A stretch of DNA of 53,055 nucleotides from Jiulongibacter sp. (GTDB lineage: Bacteria > Bacteroidota > Bacteroidia > Cytophagales > Spirosomataceae), in assembly GCA_024645245.1 (NCBI GenBank), contig JAHEBN010000005.1, positions 4,818 to 57,872 of the forward strand, in the 5' to 3' direction. Each line of letters starts with the position of its first letter. Position 1 is the stretch's first letter. Below the pieces are notes generated by a model. That model had not been told where the DNA came from. It was given only the letters and a program-made list of their open reading frames with translations, and did not search any database. Below, one piece after another: positions 1-9,387 of the stretch. The position numbers were made by a program, and so were the translations under genes.

Positions 1-14
1 TGAGGCTTTTTTAT

Positions 15-950
15 TCAGGCTAAGGCATTGTCGACGCATGAATGCATTTTGGAGATTCCTAATTTACAGGCGTCCAATGCATCCATTTTCCAGACATCTT
101 CATTGAATATTTCCAGAGAAAGTGCGATTGGTGTGTTTTTCTTGTTTAGAATGCCCAGAATTTCTTTAAAAGGGGCAACTCCATCTCCAGGCATTACACG
201 CATGGCATCGGTTAGTTTTTCTTTAGCTGGTTCTGCCGGATAATCGTTCATGTGAAACATCTGAATCTTGCTGCCATTGATCATTTCCAGTGCTTCGAAG
301 GGTGATCCTCCGCGGCGTAAATGATAAACGTCAGGTAAAATAACGGCATTCGGGTGCCCACTTTCAGCAGCTACGAAAAGAGTCTCGCCAAACAGATGCA
401 GGTTTTGAGAAAAACCCCAAAGTTCGAGCTGAGGTAAAACACCCATTTCTTTTCCTAATTCCACTACTTTATAAAATCTTTCGGCGGCTTTTCTCAGGTC
501 CAGACCGGGTTCATTGGTCGCACCGAATGGGGGTGCAGCAATACGTTTGCAGCCAATTTGTGCCAGCAAATCCATTTCCCGTTTGATTTGATCCATGGCC
601 TTATTTCGCTCGGTTTCGTCATCTACCACCCATTTAGCAAAACCTATGGAGTCTTCAATTACTATTCCCGAATCAGCAGCTTTTTTTCTAACATCGGCGG
701 TTGTTCCACCTTTTTCCAAAAAATCTTCCAGTGTACGCATCCAAATCTCGATACCGTCGAAACCGACTTTAGATGCAGTTTCTATCTCATTCAATAAGCC
801 AATATTTTGCTTTCGTATGGTGCTGGTATTCAGGCAGAAAGTGAAATTATGCTTTTTCTTTTTAGCCGACTCTTCACGGGCAAATACCGGCATTGCCGGA
901 ATGGCCAAAGCACTTGCGATTCCACCTTTAATTATATTTCTTCTGTTCAT
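15..950 (-). CDS. Exported sugar phosphate isomerase/epimerase (TIM barrel)
   Basis: A 311-residue protein of the AP-endonuclease-2/xylose-isomerase-like TIM-barrel superfamily, whose members isomerise or epimerise sugars, often with a bound divalent metal. Residues 1-25 form a twin-arginine-like signal (MNRRNIIKGG followed by a hydrophobic stretch ending PVFA), so the enzyme is probably exported. Typical barrel pieces are visible: FDGIEIW near residue 65, the ELWGFS segment after mid-protein and FHMNDYP towards the C-terminus. It is the last of three minus-strand genes, after an SMP-30 protein and a DUF1080 lipoprotein, which suggests periplasmic processing of a (keto)sugar. Substrate is unknown. 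The ATG at 948-950 fits the signal peptide. Confidence 0.85.
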   Translation of the reverse strand: MNRRNIIKGGIASALAIPAMPVFAREESAKKKKHNFTFCLNTSTIRKQNIGLLNEIETASKVGFDGIEIWMRTLEDFLEKGGTTADVRKKAADSGIVIEDSIGFAKWVVDDETERNKAMDQIKREMDLLAQIGCKRIAAPPFGATNEPGLDLRKAAERFYKVVELGKEMGVLPQLELWGFSQNLHLFGETLFVAAESGHPNAVILPDVYHLRRGGSPFEALEMINGSKIQMFHMNDYPAEPAKEKLTDAMRVMPGDGVAPFKEILGILNKKNTPIALSLEIFNEDVWKMDALDACKLGISKMHSCVDNALA

Positions 951-1001
951 TTTATTTCAAATAGGTATTATATTATCTTAAATAAACCGGTATTAAATTT
1001 A

Positions 1002-1799
1002 TCAAAAATCAGTGTCCGGTGCTTCGAAATCCATTTCTTTGATCCAGATATTGCGGTACAAAACATCGTGACCTTCGGCCTGAAGTTTTAGTCCGCCCGG
1101 TCGATCTGTAATTCCGCGGCCTTCGTCGTTTCCGCCATCAAGCCCGGAGTTTTCTCCACCCCATACTTGATTGATTTTAATATTGGTATGTACTTTTTTG
1201 CCATTAAAATACATGGATACTACCGGTTTTTCAGATAGGGTATCGTGGTCAAAACGTGCAGCTCTGAATTGGATATCGTAGGCATTCCATTTGCCAATGC
1301 CATTGTAGGCAAAATATGGAGAAGGTGTTTCATTTATAACTGCTCCCATACCGTGTGATGTAGTATCCCCATCCAGTACCTGAATTTCGTAGCGGTTTTG
1401 CAGGTAAACACCGCTGTTACCCCCTGAATCCACTACAAAAAACTCCACATGAGCCCGGAAATCTTTGAATTCTTTTTTGGTTACTATATCTGCCGAACCA
1501 TATTTTCCCCCTTTTGCTGCGGGATCATTGCTGTTTATAGCTTTGCCACCATCCACTTCGTCTACCGACATCCACTTGATCGGCATTTGAGCAGCAAAGC
1601 GTGGACTTTCCCAGTAAATCCATTTATCGTCCAGCATTTCTTTGGAGCCATCCAGGTACATTTCGGCACCTTCAATGGGTTTGGCACCTACGCCGACTAC
1701 CATTTCTTCGGTCATTTCAGCGTTTTCACTTTTTGGGGCACAATTTGTTAGGGCTACTACTGCTGCTGCCAGGTAAAGGAAGTTAAATTTTAATTTCAT
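1002..1799 (-). CDS. DUF1080 lipoprotein (3-keto-disaccharide hydrolase family)
   Basis: A 265-residue protein with a lipoprotein signal (lipobox ending at Cys20, ALTNC), so it is probably anchored in an envelope membrane. The rest matches the DUF1080/3-keto-glycoside hydrolase family, a concanavalin-like beta sandwich: the SGVYLQNRYEIQVLD segment, the WNAYDIQF segment and the C-terminal ILYRNIWIKE-like end (here VLYRNIWIKEMDF) are characteristic. Family members cleave 3-keto-glycosides or related glycosides. It lies 51 nt upstream of the TIM-barrel gene and 23 nt downstream of the SMP-30 gene, so the three are probably cotranscribed. The exact substrate cannot be read from the sequence. Confidence 0.85.
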   Translation of the reverse strand: MKLKFNFLYLAAAVVALTNCAPKSENAEMTEEMVVGVGAKPIEGAEMYLDGSKEMLDDKWIYWESPRFAAQMPIKWMSVDEVDGGKAINSNDPAAKGGKYGSADIVTKKEFKDFRAHVEFFVVDSGGNSGVYLQNRYEIQVLDGDTTSHGMGAVINETPSPYFAYNGIGKWNAYDIQFRAARFDHDTLSEKPVVSMYFNGKKVHTNIKINQVWGGENSGLDGGNDEGRGITDRPGGLKLQAEGHDVLYRNIWIKEMDFEAPDTDF

Positions 1800-1822
1800 A
1801 GTTTTTGAGAAGGGTTTTTGAA

Positions 1823-2710
1823 TTAATTTACCCCTTTTACCTTCATATTGATAGAATACAAAGATTTAGAGGCGGTTATAAATAAAGTTTTTCTGTCGAT
1901 TCCACCAAAAGTTACGTTGGCTGTCCAGCCTTCAGGCACATCAATATGTCCGATTTGCTCACCAGCCGGGTTGAAAATGAATACTCCTTTTCCGGTAAGA
2001 TAGATATTTCCTTGTTCGTCCACAGTCATACCGTCGGAGCCTTTAGAACAAAATAAAGTACGGTCTGTAAGATCACCATTGGGTGCCATTTTAAAGGAAT
2101 ATGTTTTTCCTCCCATTATATCTGCGATATATAATTTACCTGAATTAAGGTTGCCTATTATACCGTTCGGAGCCATAAATTCATCAGCTGCAATTCGCAC
2201 ATTTCCTTTTTTATCTTTGTAATACACCCGCTTTTCAATTTTTTCTTCCGGTTTGCGAGTCCAGTAAGGTCTTTGATAATGCGGGTCGGTAAAATATATG
2301 CCACCTTTTCCATCCGGCCAAAGGTCATTGGGGCCATTAAAGCGGAGATTTTGATAGTTATCGACCAATACTTTTACTTTCTTTTTTTTGTTTATCTGCC
2401 AGATCTGATTGTTTTCATCGGCACAGGAAAGTAGGTTCCCTTTTTTGTCGAAAAACAGTCCGTTGCTTCTACCTGTTTTGTCCATATAGAGGCTTAGATT
2501 ACCTTTTGTGTCGTATTTCCAGATCTTATCGTTGGGTTGATCGGTGAAAAATACATTCCCTGATTTGTCTGCAGCAGGGCCTTCAGTAAAACTAAATTGA
2601 TCGGAAATCAAGGTGAGTTTCGCTCCATCTGCAATCAGGTTTGATTCTGTTTGAGCTTGAACTCCAAATGTTGAAAGTATAAATAGAAAGAAAAATACGG
2701 TTCGGGTCAT
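1823..2710 (-). CDS. SMP-30/gluconolactonase family protein, secreted
   Basis: A six-bladed beta-propeller of the SMP-30/gluconolactonase/LRE family, which hydrolyses sugar lactones using a bound divalent cation. Visible family segments include FTEGPAADKSGNVFFTD near the N-terminus, FNGPNDLWPDGKGGIYFTDPHY in the middle (shortened here to its key residues N, D and the TDP turn) and SDGMTVDEQGNIYLT. I start at the ATG at 2708-2710 because it gives a clean Sec signal (MTRTVFFFLF ending VQAQ). An ATG farther upstream at 2782 would add 24 residues before the signal and is unlikely. It is the first gene of a three-gene minus-strand set with DUF1080 and a sugar epimerase. Confidence 0.85.
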   Translation of the reverse strand: MTRTVFFFLFILSTFGVQAQTESNLIADGAKLTLISDQFSFTEGPAADKSGNVFFTDQPNDKIWKYDTKGNLSLYMDKTGRSNGLFFDKKGNLLSCADENNQIWQINKKKKVKVLVDNYQNLRFNGPNDLWPDGKGGIYFTDPHYQRPYWTRKPEEKIEKRVYYKDKKGNVRIAADEFMAPNGIIGNLNSGKLYIADIMGGKTYSFKMAPNGDLTDRTLFCSKGSDGMTVDEQGNIYLTGKGVFIFNPAGEQIGHIDVPEGWTANVTFGGIDRKTLFITASKSLYSINMKVKGVN

Positions 2711-2947
2711 TTTATTAAAGAATAGGTTTTGAGTTCGAATGAGAATTATACCTTCGTCACGAAAATAAGTATTTATGTACATATTTGGTATTAAAGTAGA
2801 TAAATCAAGGATTTGATCGGGTGTAAGTGTATGAATTGGTTAAAAAAGGTGCATCGGTATGTGTTAATTCATTACAAAAAATAGGATAGTCTTAATGGTA
2901 TAAAGTATATTTTTGACAAGTTCGCGATTTCTCTGCAAATTTGCCGG

Positions 2948-3685
2948 ATGAAATTAAGCGTAGTAATACCGGCCTATAACGAAGAGGAGTCTATAAGTGA
3001 AACCTTGCTTTCCCTGTACGGCACTTTGGATAAGTACGGTATCGATCATGAAATTTGGGTTACCAATGATAATTCAAAAGATAATACGGCAGGTGTTTTA
3101 AAAGAATTACAGAAACAAATACCCACTTTGGTATTTGAAACCAATGCGGGCCCCAATGGCTTTGGATATGCCGTTAGATATGGTCTGGAGCGTTTTTCAG
3201 GCGATTGTGTTGCTGTTTTTATGGCCGATATGTCTGATGATCCGGAAGATTTGGTGAAATATTACCAAACGATGATTAGGGAAAATGTGGACTGTGTATT
3301 TGGTTCTCGGTGGATAAAAGGTGGGAAGGTTATTGATTATCCGCCACATAAAAAAGTTATAAACCGCATAGCAAATTTCATTGTAAGAATGATCATGCGG
3401 ATTGATTATAACGACACCACCAATGCTTTCAAACTTTACAAAAGAGAAACTATGGAAGGCATTAAGCCTTTTTTATCGCCACATTTTAACCTCACGATAG
3501 AATTACCTTTAAAATCTATTGTTCGTGGTTATACCTACGCTATTGTACCTAACAGTTGGACCAACCGGAAATACGGAGAATCAAAACTCAAAATAAAAGA
3601 AATGGGCAGCCGTTATTTCTTTATACTCATGTATTGTTGGGTGGAAAAACATTTCTCGATGGGTGATTACATGAAAAAGAAGTAA
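2948..3685 (+). CDS. Family 2 glycosyltransferase (DPM1-like)
   Basis: A 245-residue GT-A fold glycosyltransferase of family 2. The N-terminus KLSVVIPAYNEEESI is the classic nucleotide-sugar binding start, VTNDNSKDNT follows, and ADMSDDPEDL supplies the acidic metal-binding region near residue 96. No membrane segment is obvious, so it resembles the catalytic domain of dolichol/polyprenyl-phosphate mannosyltransferases without the membrane anchor. Its acceptor is unknown. The gene is 39 nt upstream of the BatA-domain gene on the same strand. Confidence 0.9.
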   Translation: MKLSVVIPAYNEEESISETLLSLYGTLDKYGIDHEIWVTNDNSKDNTAGVLKELQKQIPTLVFETNAGPNGFGYAVRYGLERFSGDCVAVFMADMSDDPEDLVKYYQTMIRENVDCVFGSRWIKGGKVIDYPPHKKVINRIANFIVRMIMRIDYNDTTNAFKLYKRETMEGIKPFLSPHFNLTIELPLKSIVRGYTYAIVPNSWTNRKYGESKLKIKEMGSRYFFILMYCWVEKHFSMGDYMKKK

Positions 3686-3724
3686 ATTTCCTCTAAATAC
3701 TGTAAAAAACGAGATCAAGCTATT

Positions 3725-5797
3725 ATGCAATTTTTATATCCGGCTGTACTTTGGGGACTTTTGGCTTTGGCAATTCCACTCATTATTCACCTTTTTAATT
3801 TTCGCCGAACCCGAAAAGTTCTGTTTACCAATGTAGCTTTTCTTAAAAAAGTGGAAACGGAGACTTCTTCCTTCCGGAAATTAAAACAATGGCTTATAAT
3901 GGCTAGCCGTATGCTTTTTATTGCGGCTTTGGTAATGGCTTTTGCTCAACCTTTTTTACCCGCAAAAACAGATTCAGGGTCTGGAAGTGCGGTAGGAGTG
4001 AATTCACTTTATTTGGATAATTCTTTAAGTATGGAAAATACAGCAGCCAATAAGCGATACCTGGATTTGGCAATTGTAAAGCTTGACGAATTACTTACTC
4101 TTTTTAAAAATGCTCAAAACCTGCAATTCCTAACTAATGATTATTCTGGCGATGATCAGTTTTTGTCGAATGCAAGTAAAATAAAAGACCGACTTACCAG
4201 TATTATTTTTTCTAACTCACATCGCACACTTGGGTCGGTTTATAAGAGGCAGGAAATGTTGGCAGATAAAATTAATCACGACACCGCCAATAATTTTTTC
4301 TGGTTTTCCGATTTTCAAAAAAGCACGTCAGGTAATTTATCAGGTCTTAAACTGGATTCGATAAATAAAATATATTTAGTACCTGTGCAGAGCGAAAACG
4401 TACATAATGTATTCGTGGATTCGGTTTGGATGAATTCGCCATTTGTACGTGAGATGCAAAACAATCAGGTAAAAGTAGAATTGCATAATTCAGGAAATGA
4501 AGCCATTACTGATTTACCCGTTAAACTGGTTATGGATAATACTCAATCGTCTACGGCCTCGGTGAGTATACCGCCAAGTGGTTCGGCAATTGCAAATTTC
4601 AGTTTTACGGTAAGAGAAAAAGGAGTTCATCGTGGGGAAATATCTTTCGAAGATCAGCCGGTAAATTTTGACAATAAATATTATTTCGTAATAAATGCCT
4701 CACCGCCTGTTGATATTTTGCATCTGTATCAAAATAAAAGCCGGGCCGATTACGTGTCCAGAATGTATGCTAATGACAGCATGTTTGTTTACAATTCAGC
4801 GAACGTTAATAATATAGACCCGGCACGGATTCAACTTGCCGACCTGGTGGTTTTAGAAGGCATAATTAGTCCTGATGCGGGTTTACGAACTGCTCTAATA
4901 CCATTTATTACCAAAGGCGGAAGCTTGCTGATAATCCCAGCTGCTAATATGGATTCGGTGGCTTATAATACTTTACTATCGCCTTTTGGCATTTCTAATC
5001 TTAGCAAGCACACTTATAATGCCGATGAGCCGAAAGTGGATATGATGGAGCCGGATAGGGGAAATCCATTTTTTGCCGATGTTTTTGATCGGGGAGAAAG
5101 TAATACGCACATAAATGTACCCGCAGTATGGCCAAATATCCAATGGACTGGGGCGGGAGAGAATTTACTGACTTTGCGAAATGGGAATCGTTTTTTAACC
5201 AAAACAAATTTTGCCGCAGGGCTGGTATATTTACTGGCATCTTCTCTTGAACCCGAATATGGGAATTTTGCCGAACATGCTTTTTTCGTGCCTACCCTTT
5301 TTAAAATTGCCGCTCTAAGTATAAAGCCACAGCGATTGGCCTATAATTTCAGTGAAGCAGTAATTGAGCTACCTTTATCCGATTCACCACCCAATGCTAT
5401 TTATAAGTTAAAAAATAATGAATTAGAAATATTGCCGGTACAAAGAGTGGTTGGTAAAAATGTAATACTTGAATTGCCAAATACTGCGGATATGTCGGCC
5501 GAAGATGAACTGAGATCGGGCTTTTATGAATTACTTATTGACAACAAACCTTCTGATTTACTGGCAATTAATCATGCCTCGGTAGAGTCGGAGATGGAAT
5601 TTTATAAACCAGAAGAACTTAAAGAAATTTTTGCCAAAAATCCCAATGTAACTGTTTTTGACAACATACTGGACGGTGATTTTGTGTCTACTTTTGCAGC
5701 TAATAATTTCGGGAAATCTTTATGGAAATATTTTCTGTTTGCGGCTCTGTTTTTCCTGTTGATTGAGATTTTACTGATTCGGTTTATAAAGTCCTAG
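3725..5797 (+). CDS. BatA-domain membrane protein
   Basis: A 690-residue protein that begins with the BatA (aerotolerance regulator N-terminal) module: a first membrane segment at residues 5-22, the conserved HLFNFRRTRKVLFTNVAFL segment, and a second membrane segment around 57-75. A degenerate von Willebrand A-like domain follows, with LDNSLSM near residue 98 resembling the DxSxS part of a metal site. A long periplasmic region and a C-terminal membrane helix (about 670-688) complete it. Stand-alone proteins of this kind are common in Bacteroidota; their role is unclear. Its stop overlaps the stop of the convergent methyltransferase-like gene by 4 nt (CTAG). Confidence 0.88.
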   Translation: MQFLYPAVLWGLLALAIPLIIHLFNFRRTRKVLFTNVAFLKKVETETSSFRKLKQWLIMASRMLFIAALVMAFAQPFLPAKTDSGSGSAVGVNSLYLDNSLSMENTAANKRYLDLAIVKLDELLTLFKNAQNLQFLTNDYSGDDQFLSNASKIKDRLTSIIFSNSHRTLGSVYKRQEMLADKINHDTANNFFWFSDFQKSTSGNLSGLKLDSINKIYLVPVQSENVHNVFVDSVWMNSPFVREMQNNQVKVELHNSGNEAITDLPVKLVMDNTQSSTASVSIPPSGSAIANFSFTVREKGVHRGEISFEDQPVNFDNKYYFVINASPPVDILHLYQNKSRADYVSRMYANDSMFVYNSANVNNIDPARIQLADLVVLEGIISPDAGLRTALIPFITKGGSLLIIPAANMDSVAYNTLLSPFGISNLSKHTYNADEPKVDMMEPDRGNPFFADVFDRGESNTHINVPAVWPNIQWTGAGENLLTLRNGNRFLTKTNFAAGLVYLLASSLEPEYGNFAEHAFFVPTLFKIAALSIKPQRLAYNFSEAVIELPLSDSPPNAIYKLKNNELEILPVQRVVGKNVILELPNTADMSAEDELRSGFYELLIDNKPSDLLAINHASVESEMEFYKPEELKEIFAKNPNVTVFDNILDGDFVSTFAANNFGKSLWKYFLFAALFFLLIEILLIRFIKS

Positions 5798-6387
5798 TTT
5801 TTTCGCAAACGTATGTTTGGGATAAGCATAGGAGTCTTTTTTCGATAAGCGATATATTCATCTCCATATAAATGAATTAGCTTTTTTTCTTCCCAATAAA
5901 TACCAACCAGAATATAAAGGTGAATAGCTAATGCAAATGCCAGAGCTCCGGCATCTGCCCGATACAAAAAATATCCCCAAACTATGATTAAGGTACTGGT
6001 ATATAGGGGATGGCGTATTATTCCCAGTATGCCTTTTTGTACCAGGGGTTCTGGATTCGTGTCTTCTTTTTTTAGCCCGGAAAACAGCGGGCTGTCGTAA
6101 TTTTTAAATGATTTTTTCAGAAAATAAATACCTGAAAGAAACAAGGCCAAACCGGAATATTTCAACCAAAAAGGATTAACCCAAAGTGTAGGCGTAATTA
6201 AATGCCATTGGTAATATGCAGGAGGAAAAAACAACAGACAAGAGGAGATTATATAAAACAAGCGATATGATTTATGAAACCCAGGAAACCAATTTTTCAC
6301 ATAGTTCTTAAACCTGCCGGAAGCCAATAATGAATGAGATAAACCATAAAAAAGCCAGACGACAAATAGGATTAGTGCGTTTTCCAA
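5794..6387 (-). CDS. NnrU/isoprenylcysteine methyltransferase-like membrane protein
   Basis: An integral membrane protein with about five hydrophobic segments and the C-terminal signature of the NnrU/ICMT/PEMT methyltransferase-like group: RHPLYTS, then EEKKLIHLYGDEYIAYRKK (Glu pair and the Y..Y..K pattern). Related proteins include NnrU of denitrification clusters and methanethiol S-methyltransferase; which reaction this one performs is unknown. The frame is open to a TTG at 6441, but 6393-6432 is a perfect terminator hairpin of the upstream gene, so a start there is unlikely. A TTG at 6385-6387 (or 6391-6393) gives the usual short N-terminus before the first membrane segment. No in-frame ATG is present near here. 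Confidence 0.7.
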   Translation of the reverse strand: MENALILFVVWLFYGLSHSLLASGRFKNYVKNWFPGFHKSYRLFYIISSCLLFFPPAYYQWHLITPTLWVNPFWLKYSGLALFLSGIYFLKKSFKNYDSPLFSGLKKEDTNPEPLVQKGILGIIRHPLYTSTLIIVWGYFLYRADAGALAFALAIHLYILVGIYWEEKKLIHLYGDEYIAYRKKTPMLIPNIRLRKN

Positions 6388-6392
6388 AATCA

Positions 6393-6432
6393 AAAAAGAT
6401 ATTCTCTTAAGACAAACAGAGAATATCTTTTT
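6393..6432 (-). terminator. Intrinsic terminator of the PadR-PspC/GIN operon
   Basis: A perfect 15-bp stem (6393-6407 pairing with 6418-6432) and a 10-nt loop, followed on the minus strand by a run of T. It sits 18 nt after the PspC/GIN stop codon. Confidence 0.85.
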
Positions 6433-6449
6433 AAAATTCAAAATATTTG

Positions 6450-8912
6450 CTACCTGCGTGTTACTTTGGCGGCACCATTTGTATTAGAGTCCAGAGATTC
6501 CACTTTGCCCAAATTTACATCACTTGCACCAGAAGCATTTACTTTAGCATGTGTGATGTTCAGGTTTTCAGCCTCAATTTTGCTTGCACCGGATATATCA
6601 ATATCCAGGTTTTTAACTTCACCCCGGATCGATAATTTAGAAGCACCGGAATCATTAATAGTCAGATTATTCGCTTCGATATCTATCGCTGCTTTAGAAG
6701 CACCTGAAATTTCTACATCCAGGTCATCCATGTTTTTAAACCGATAAACCTGTATTTTAGAAGCACCTGAGATATCCAAACCTTCTATATTTGGCATAGT
6801 GATATACACCACCACTTTTTCCCGGTCTTTAAAGAATCTGTTTTCAAACGCAATGCTTAAGGCATCGCCTGACTTTTCAATATCCAGATCATTGAGGTCT
6901 CGCTCATTTCTGGCGGCAACTTCCAACTTATATTCTGTGCCTTGCTTTACCTTAACATCGAAAGTGCCACCTACTTTAATTTTTTGAAAATCCCTGATTT
7001 CAAAAGTGCGGACATTGGAATTGTTTTCCCTGAAATTATCGTCTTCCATTCCGTAAAAATCGGAATCGTTATTGTAATTATTTTGCAGGGCTTCTCTTTC
7101 TTCATCCGATAATTTAGGACAATCTATGCATTCCAGGTCATTGTCACGATTAATTCGAAAAGTTAACTTATCGTAATCGTCATCCGAAATACCGTATTTA
7201 TAACCCAGATCCCAGGCATGAAGTAGTGAACGGGCAAACTGTCTACTCATCCTGAAATTTTGATTTTCAGGAATTTTTACTATAACCTTAACTTTTTGAT
7301 TTCTAAACGGAACATTCTCTTCCAGTGTGGGTTCAGCATCAAAGATGATCAGGGAATCATTTTGAATCACTTTATAACTCAATTTTTCGGCATTTTCGCG
7401 GGCGTTCTCCCGGGAATAACCGTTTGAGCTGAATTGTTTTTCAATGAACAATTCTTTGCTACCACTATTTTCCAGATCAATATCGAGTTCGAAATTATAA
7501 TCATCGTCATCTTCATTTTGGTTGATGTCAAGATATAAAGTACCACCAGTGCTTGTCATATTTTGTACATCTTTGACGGTATTTTTTCGTGCATAATTTG
7601 CCGAGTATTTGCCTCCAATAGTAGCTAAGCCTACAAAGCCAAGTAACCACAAAGCCAGTCCGGTTAACCAAAAATTCCGGGTTCCAAGTTTCTTATTTCC
7701 GATAAGGGTAATTCCGGAGAGGATAACCCCTATCGCTGGCATAGCAGCAAAAAGAAAGAAAAATAAACCAGTATATTGAGGAATATCCTGCATTATTCTA
7801 CCAAATAATTTATCGAAATGGAAAAATTCATTACTACTGGCCGCACCAAATAAAACACCGGTACCGGTAATAGCTGCCAGCCCAAGACCCAGACCGATAA
7901 ATAGCAAAAGGATTCCAAGTAAGATACGTACTAATGGCCCCAGGTGAGAAAGTAATTTACCCACAGCACTTAAAATTGTACCCAAAGCACGAAATGGAAA
8001 AAGCAAAATGGTGCTTAGTCCGCTTTCGGGCTTGATGGGTTTTGGATCTAAATTTTGCGTGATATTTGTTTTGATATTTTCCAGCGTAACCGCTTCACCT
8101 TTCATTTCCATTTTTTGAGTGATTGACTTGGCTTCAGGAGCTGTAATCCATAGTATCAGGTAGGTTATAAAACCGATACCAAAAAAGAAAAGACCTAGTA
8201 CAAATAATAATCTTACTACGGAGATATCTATTCCAAAATATGCTGATAAACCAGTACAAACTCCGCCAATTACATTCCCTTCCGGGTTTCGGTAAAATTT
8301 CTTTATTCCGGGATCTTCTTCCAGGCTATTATTGGCCGGAAATACAATCCAGCAGACTATATAGGCGATTAAAAGGATGCCGGCTATTCCAGGGCCATTA
8401 CCGTGTACAGCACCAAAACTGATGGATGATGTGCCGAAAAACAAGATCAGAAAAATAATCCTGACCCATGTTACATCCATCCCGAGGTTATGTGCTAAAC
8501 CGGCCAGTACGCCTCCCAATGCTTTGCGACGGGTATCGCGATACATTTTACTTTTGGGCTTAGGATTCGGAGTAGGCTGAGGAATGCCTTGTGCTTTGGT
8601 ATCTTTTATATTTTCACTCTCATTAATTAAGTCTTCTTCTTCTTCGATAGCAGCAAAATCGGCCACAGTACCCATACTTTTTATTACTTTGTCTACTTCA
8701 TCAATGGTGATTATTGGAGCATTTTCAGCCTTATTATCACCCATAAACTTTTCGGCTATACGTGCCTCTATATCACTCACTATTTCTTCGTGGCTTTCGT
8801 AACTGGCGAAATAAGTTTGTATTGCTTTGAGGTAGGCACTTAAGGTGTCGAAAGCGTCTTCTTCAATATTGAAGATGATGCCGGCGATATTTATTTGTAT
8901 TGTCTTTTTCAT
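6450..8912 (-). CDS. PspC-domain membrane protein with C-terminal GIN (DUF2807) domain
   Basis: An 820-residue multidomain envelope protein. Residues 1-100 form an acidic helical N-terminal domain, followed by two tandem PspC domains (about 121-190, containing RKALGGVLAGLAHNLGMD, and about 203-262, containing GNVIGGVCTGLSAYFGID). A group of membrane helices spans about 300-440. The C-terminal part, from about residue 634, is a GIN domain with a beta-helix ladder in which ISGASK-type motifs recur about every 20 residues. PspC proteins take part in phage-shock/envelope-stress responses. The gene follows a PadR regulator by 29 nt, so the pair is probably one autoregulated operon. Two PspC domains plus GIN in one chain is a Bacteroidota-type arrangement. 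Confidence 0.9.
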   Translation of the reverse strand: MKKTIQINIAGIIFNIEEDAFDTLSAYLKAIQTYFASYESHEEIVSDIEARIAEKFMGDNKAENAPIITIDEVDKVIKSMGTVADFAAIEEEEDLINESENIKDTKAQGIPQPTPNPKPKSKMYRDTRRKALGGVLAGLAHNLGMDVTWVRIIFLILFFGTSSISFGAVHGNGPGIAGILLIAYIVCWIVFPANNSLEEDPGIKKFYRNPEGNVIGGVCTGLSAYFGIDISVVRLLFVLGLFFFGIGFITYLILWITAPEAKSITQKMEMKGEAVTLENIKTNITQNLDPKPIKPESGLSTILLFPFRALGTILSAVGKLLSHLGPLVRILLGILLLFIGLGLGLAAITGTGVLFGAASSNEFFHFDKLFGRIMQDIPQYTGLFFFLFAAMPAIGVILSGITLIGNKKLGTRNFWLTGLALWLLGFVGLATIGGKYSANYARKNTVKDVQNMTSTGGTLYLDINQNEDDDDYNFELDIDLENSGSKELFIEKQFSSNGYSRENARENAEKLSYKVIQNDSLIIFDAEPTLEENVPFRNQKVKVIVKIPENQNFRMSRQFARSLLHAWDLGYKYGISDDDYDKLTFRINRDNDLECIDCPKLSDEEREALQNNYNNDSDFYGMEDDNFRENNSNVRTFEIRDFQKIKVGGTFDVKVKQGTEYKLEVAARNERDLNDLDIEKSGDALSIAFENRFFKDREKVVVYITMPNIEGLDISGASKIQVYRFKNMDDLDVEISGASKAAIDIEANNLTINDSGASKLSIRGEVKNLDIDISGASKIEAENLNITHAKVNASGASDVNLGKVESLDSNTNGAAKVTRR

Positions 8913-8941
8913 TTTTCTTAAGATAGAATTTGAGTAATAGC

Positions 8942-9274
8942 TTATTTTTTACGGCTGATTATAGTTTTCACTGAGTCAGAAAGATCAATCCATGTTTCAT
9001 GCAAACCCAGCAGAAATTCATTTCCTTTATCGGTAAGCACATAATACTTACGTGGCGGCCCTGAGTTAGACTCCACCCATTTGTAATCCAGGAGTTCGGC
9101 GTTTTTCAATCGGGTAAGCAGGGGATATAGTGTACCCTCCACCACCATAATGCGGGCTTCTATGAGCTCATCCAAAATTTCGGATGCATAGATTTCGCCC
9201 CGGGAAATTATCTGAAGTATGCAATACTCCAGTATTCCTTTCCGCATTTGTACTTTGGCGTTTTCTAAATTCAT
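8942..9274 (-). CDS. PadR family transcriptional regulator
   Basis: A 110-residue winged-helix repressor of the short PadR type. The N-terminus NLENAKVQMRKGILEYCIL, the EGTLYPLLTRLKNAELL recognition-helix region and the SNSGPPRKYYVLTDKG wing match the family closely. I start at the ATG at 9272-9274, as other PadR proteins do; the open frame extends 27 residues further upstream but runs towards the promoter. It precedes the PspC/GIN gene and probably represses the operon, with a candidate palindromic operator at 9369-9387. The effector is unknown. Confidence 0.9.
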   Translation of the reverse strand: MNLENAKVQMRKGILEYCILQIISRGEIYASEILDELIEARIMVVEGTLYPLLTRLKNAELLDYKWVESNSGPPRKYYVLTDKGNEFLLGLHETWIDLSDSVKTIISRKK

Positions 9275-9352
9275 AATTTTTGTTATCGTTTTCCCTAAGG
9301 AATATTTTAATGTAATAGCTTTTTCAAACTTGTATTTTCCCGTTTGATGTGG

Positions 9353-9360
9353 CAAATATA
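9353..9360 (-). promoter_or_regulatory. Bacteroidota -7 box for padR operon
   Basis: On the minus strand this reads TATATTTG, matching the TAnnTTTG consensus, with a TTG about 20 nt upstream at the -33 position. Transcription would start near 9346, about 70 nt before the padR ATG. Confidence 0.5.
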
Positions 9361-9368
9361 TACTAAGG

Positions 9369-9387
9369 TACTTTGCAATGCAAGATA
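9369..9387. promoter_or_regulatory. Candidate PadR operator palindrome
   Basis: Arms TACTTTGCA and TGCAAGATA around one central base match as an inverted repeat at 7 of 9 positions. The site lies between the -33 and -7 elements of the padR promoter, where a repressor would block polymerase. Assignment to PadR is inferred from location. Confidence 0.4.
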
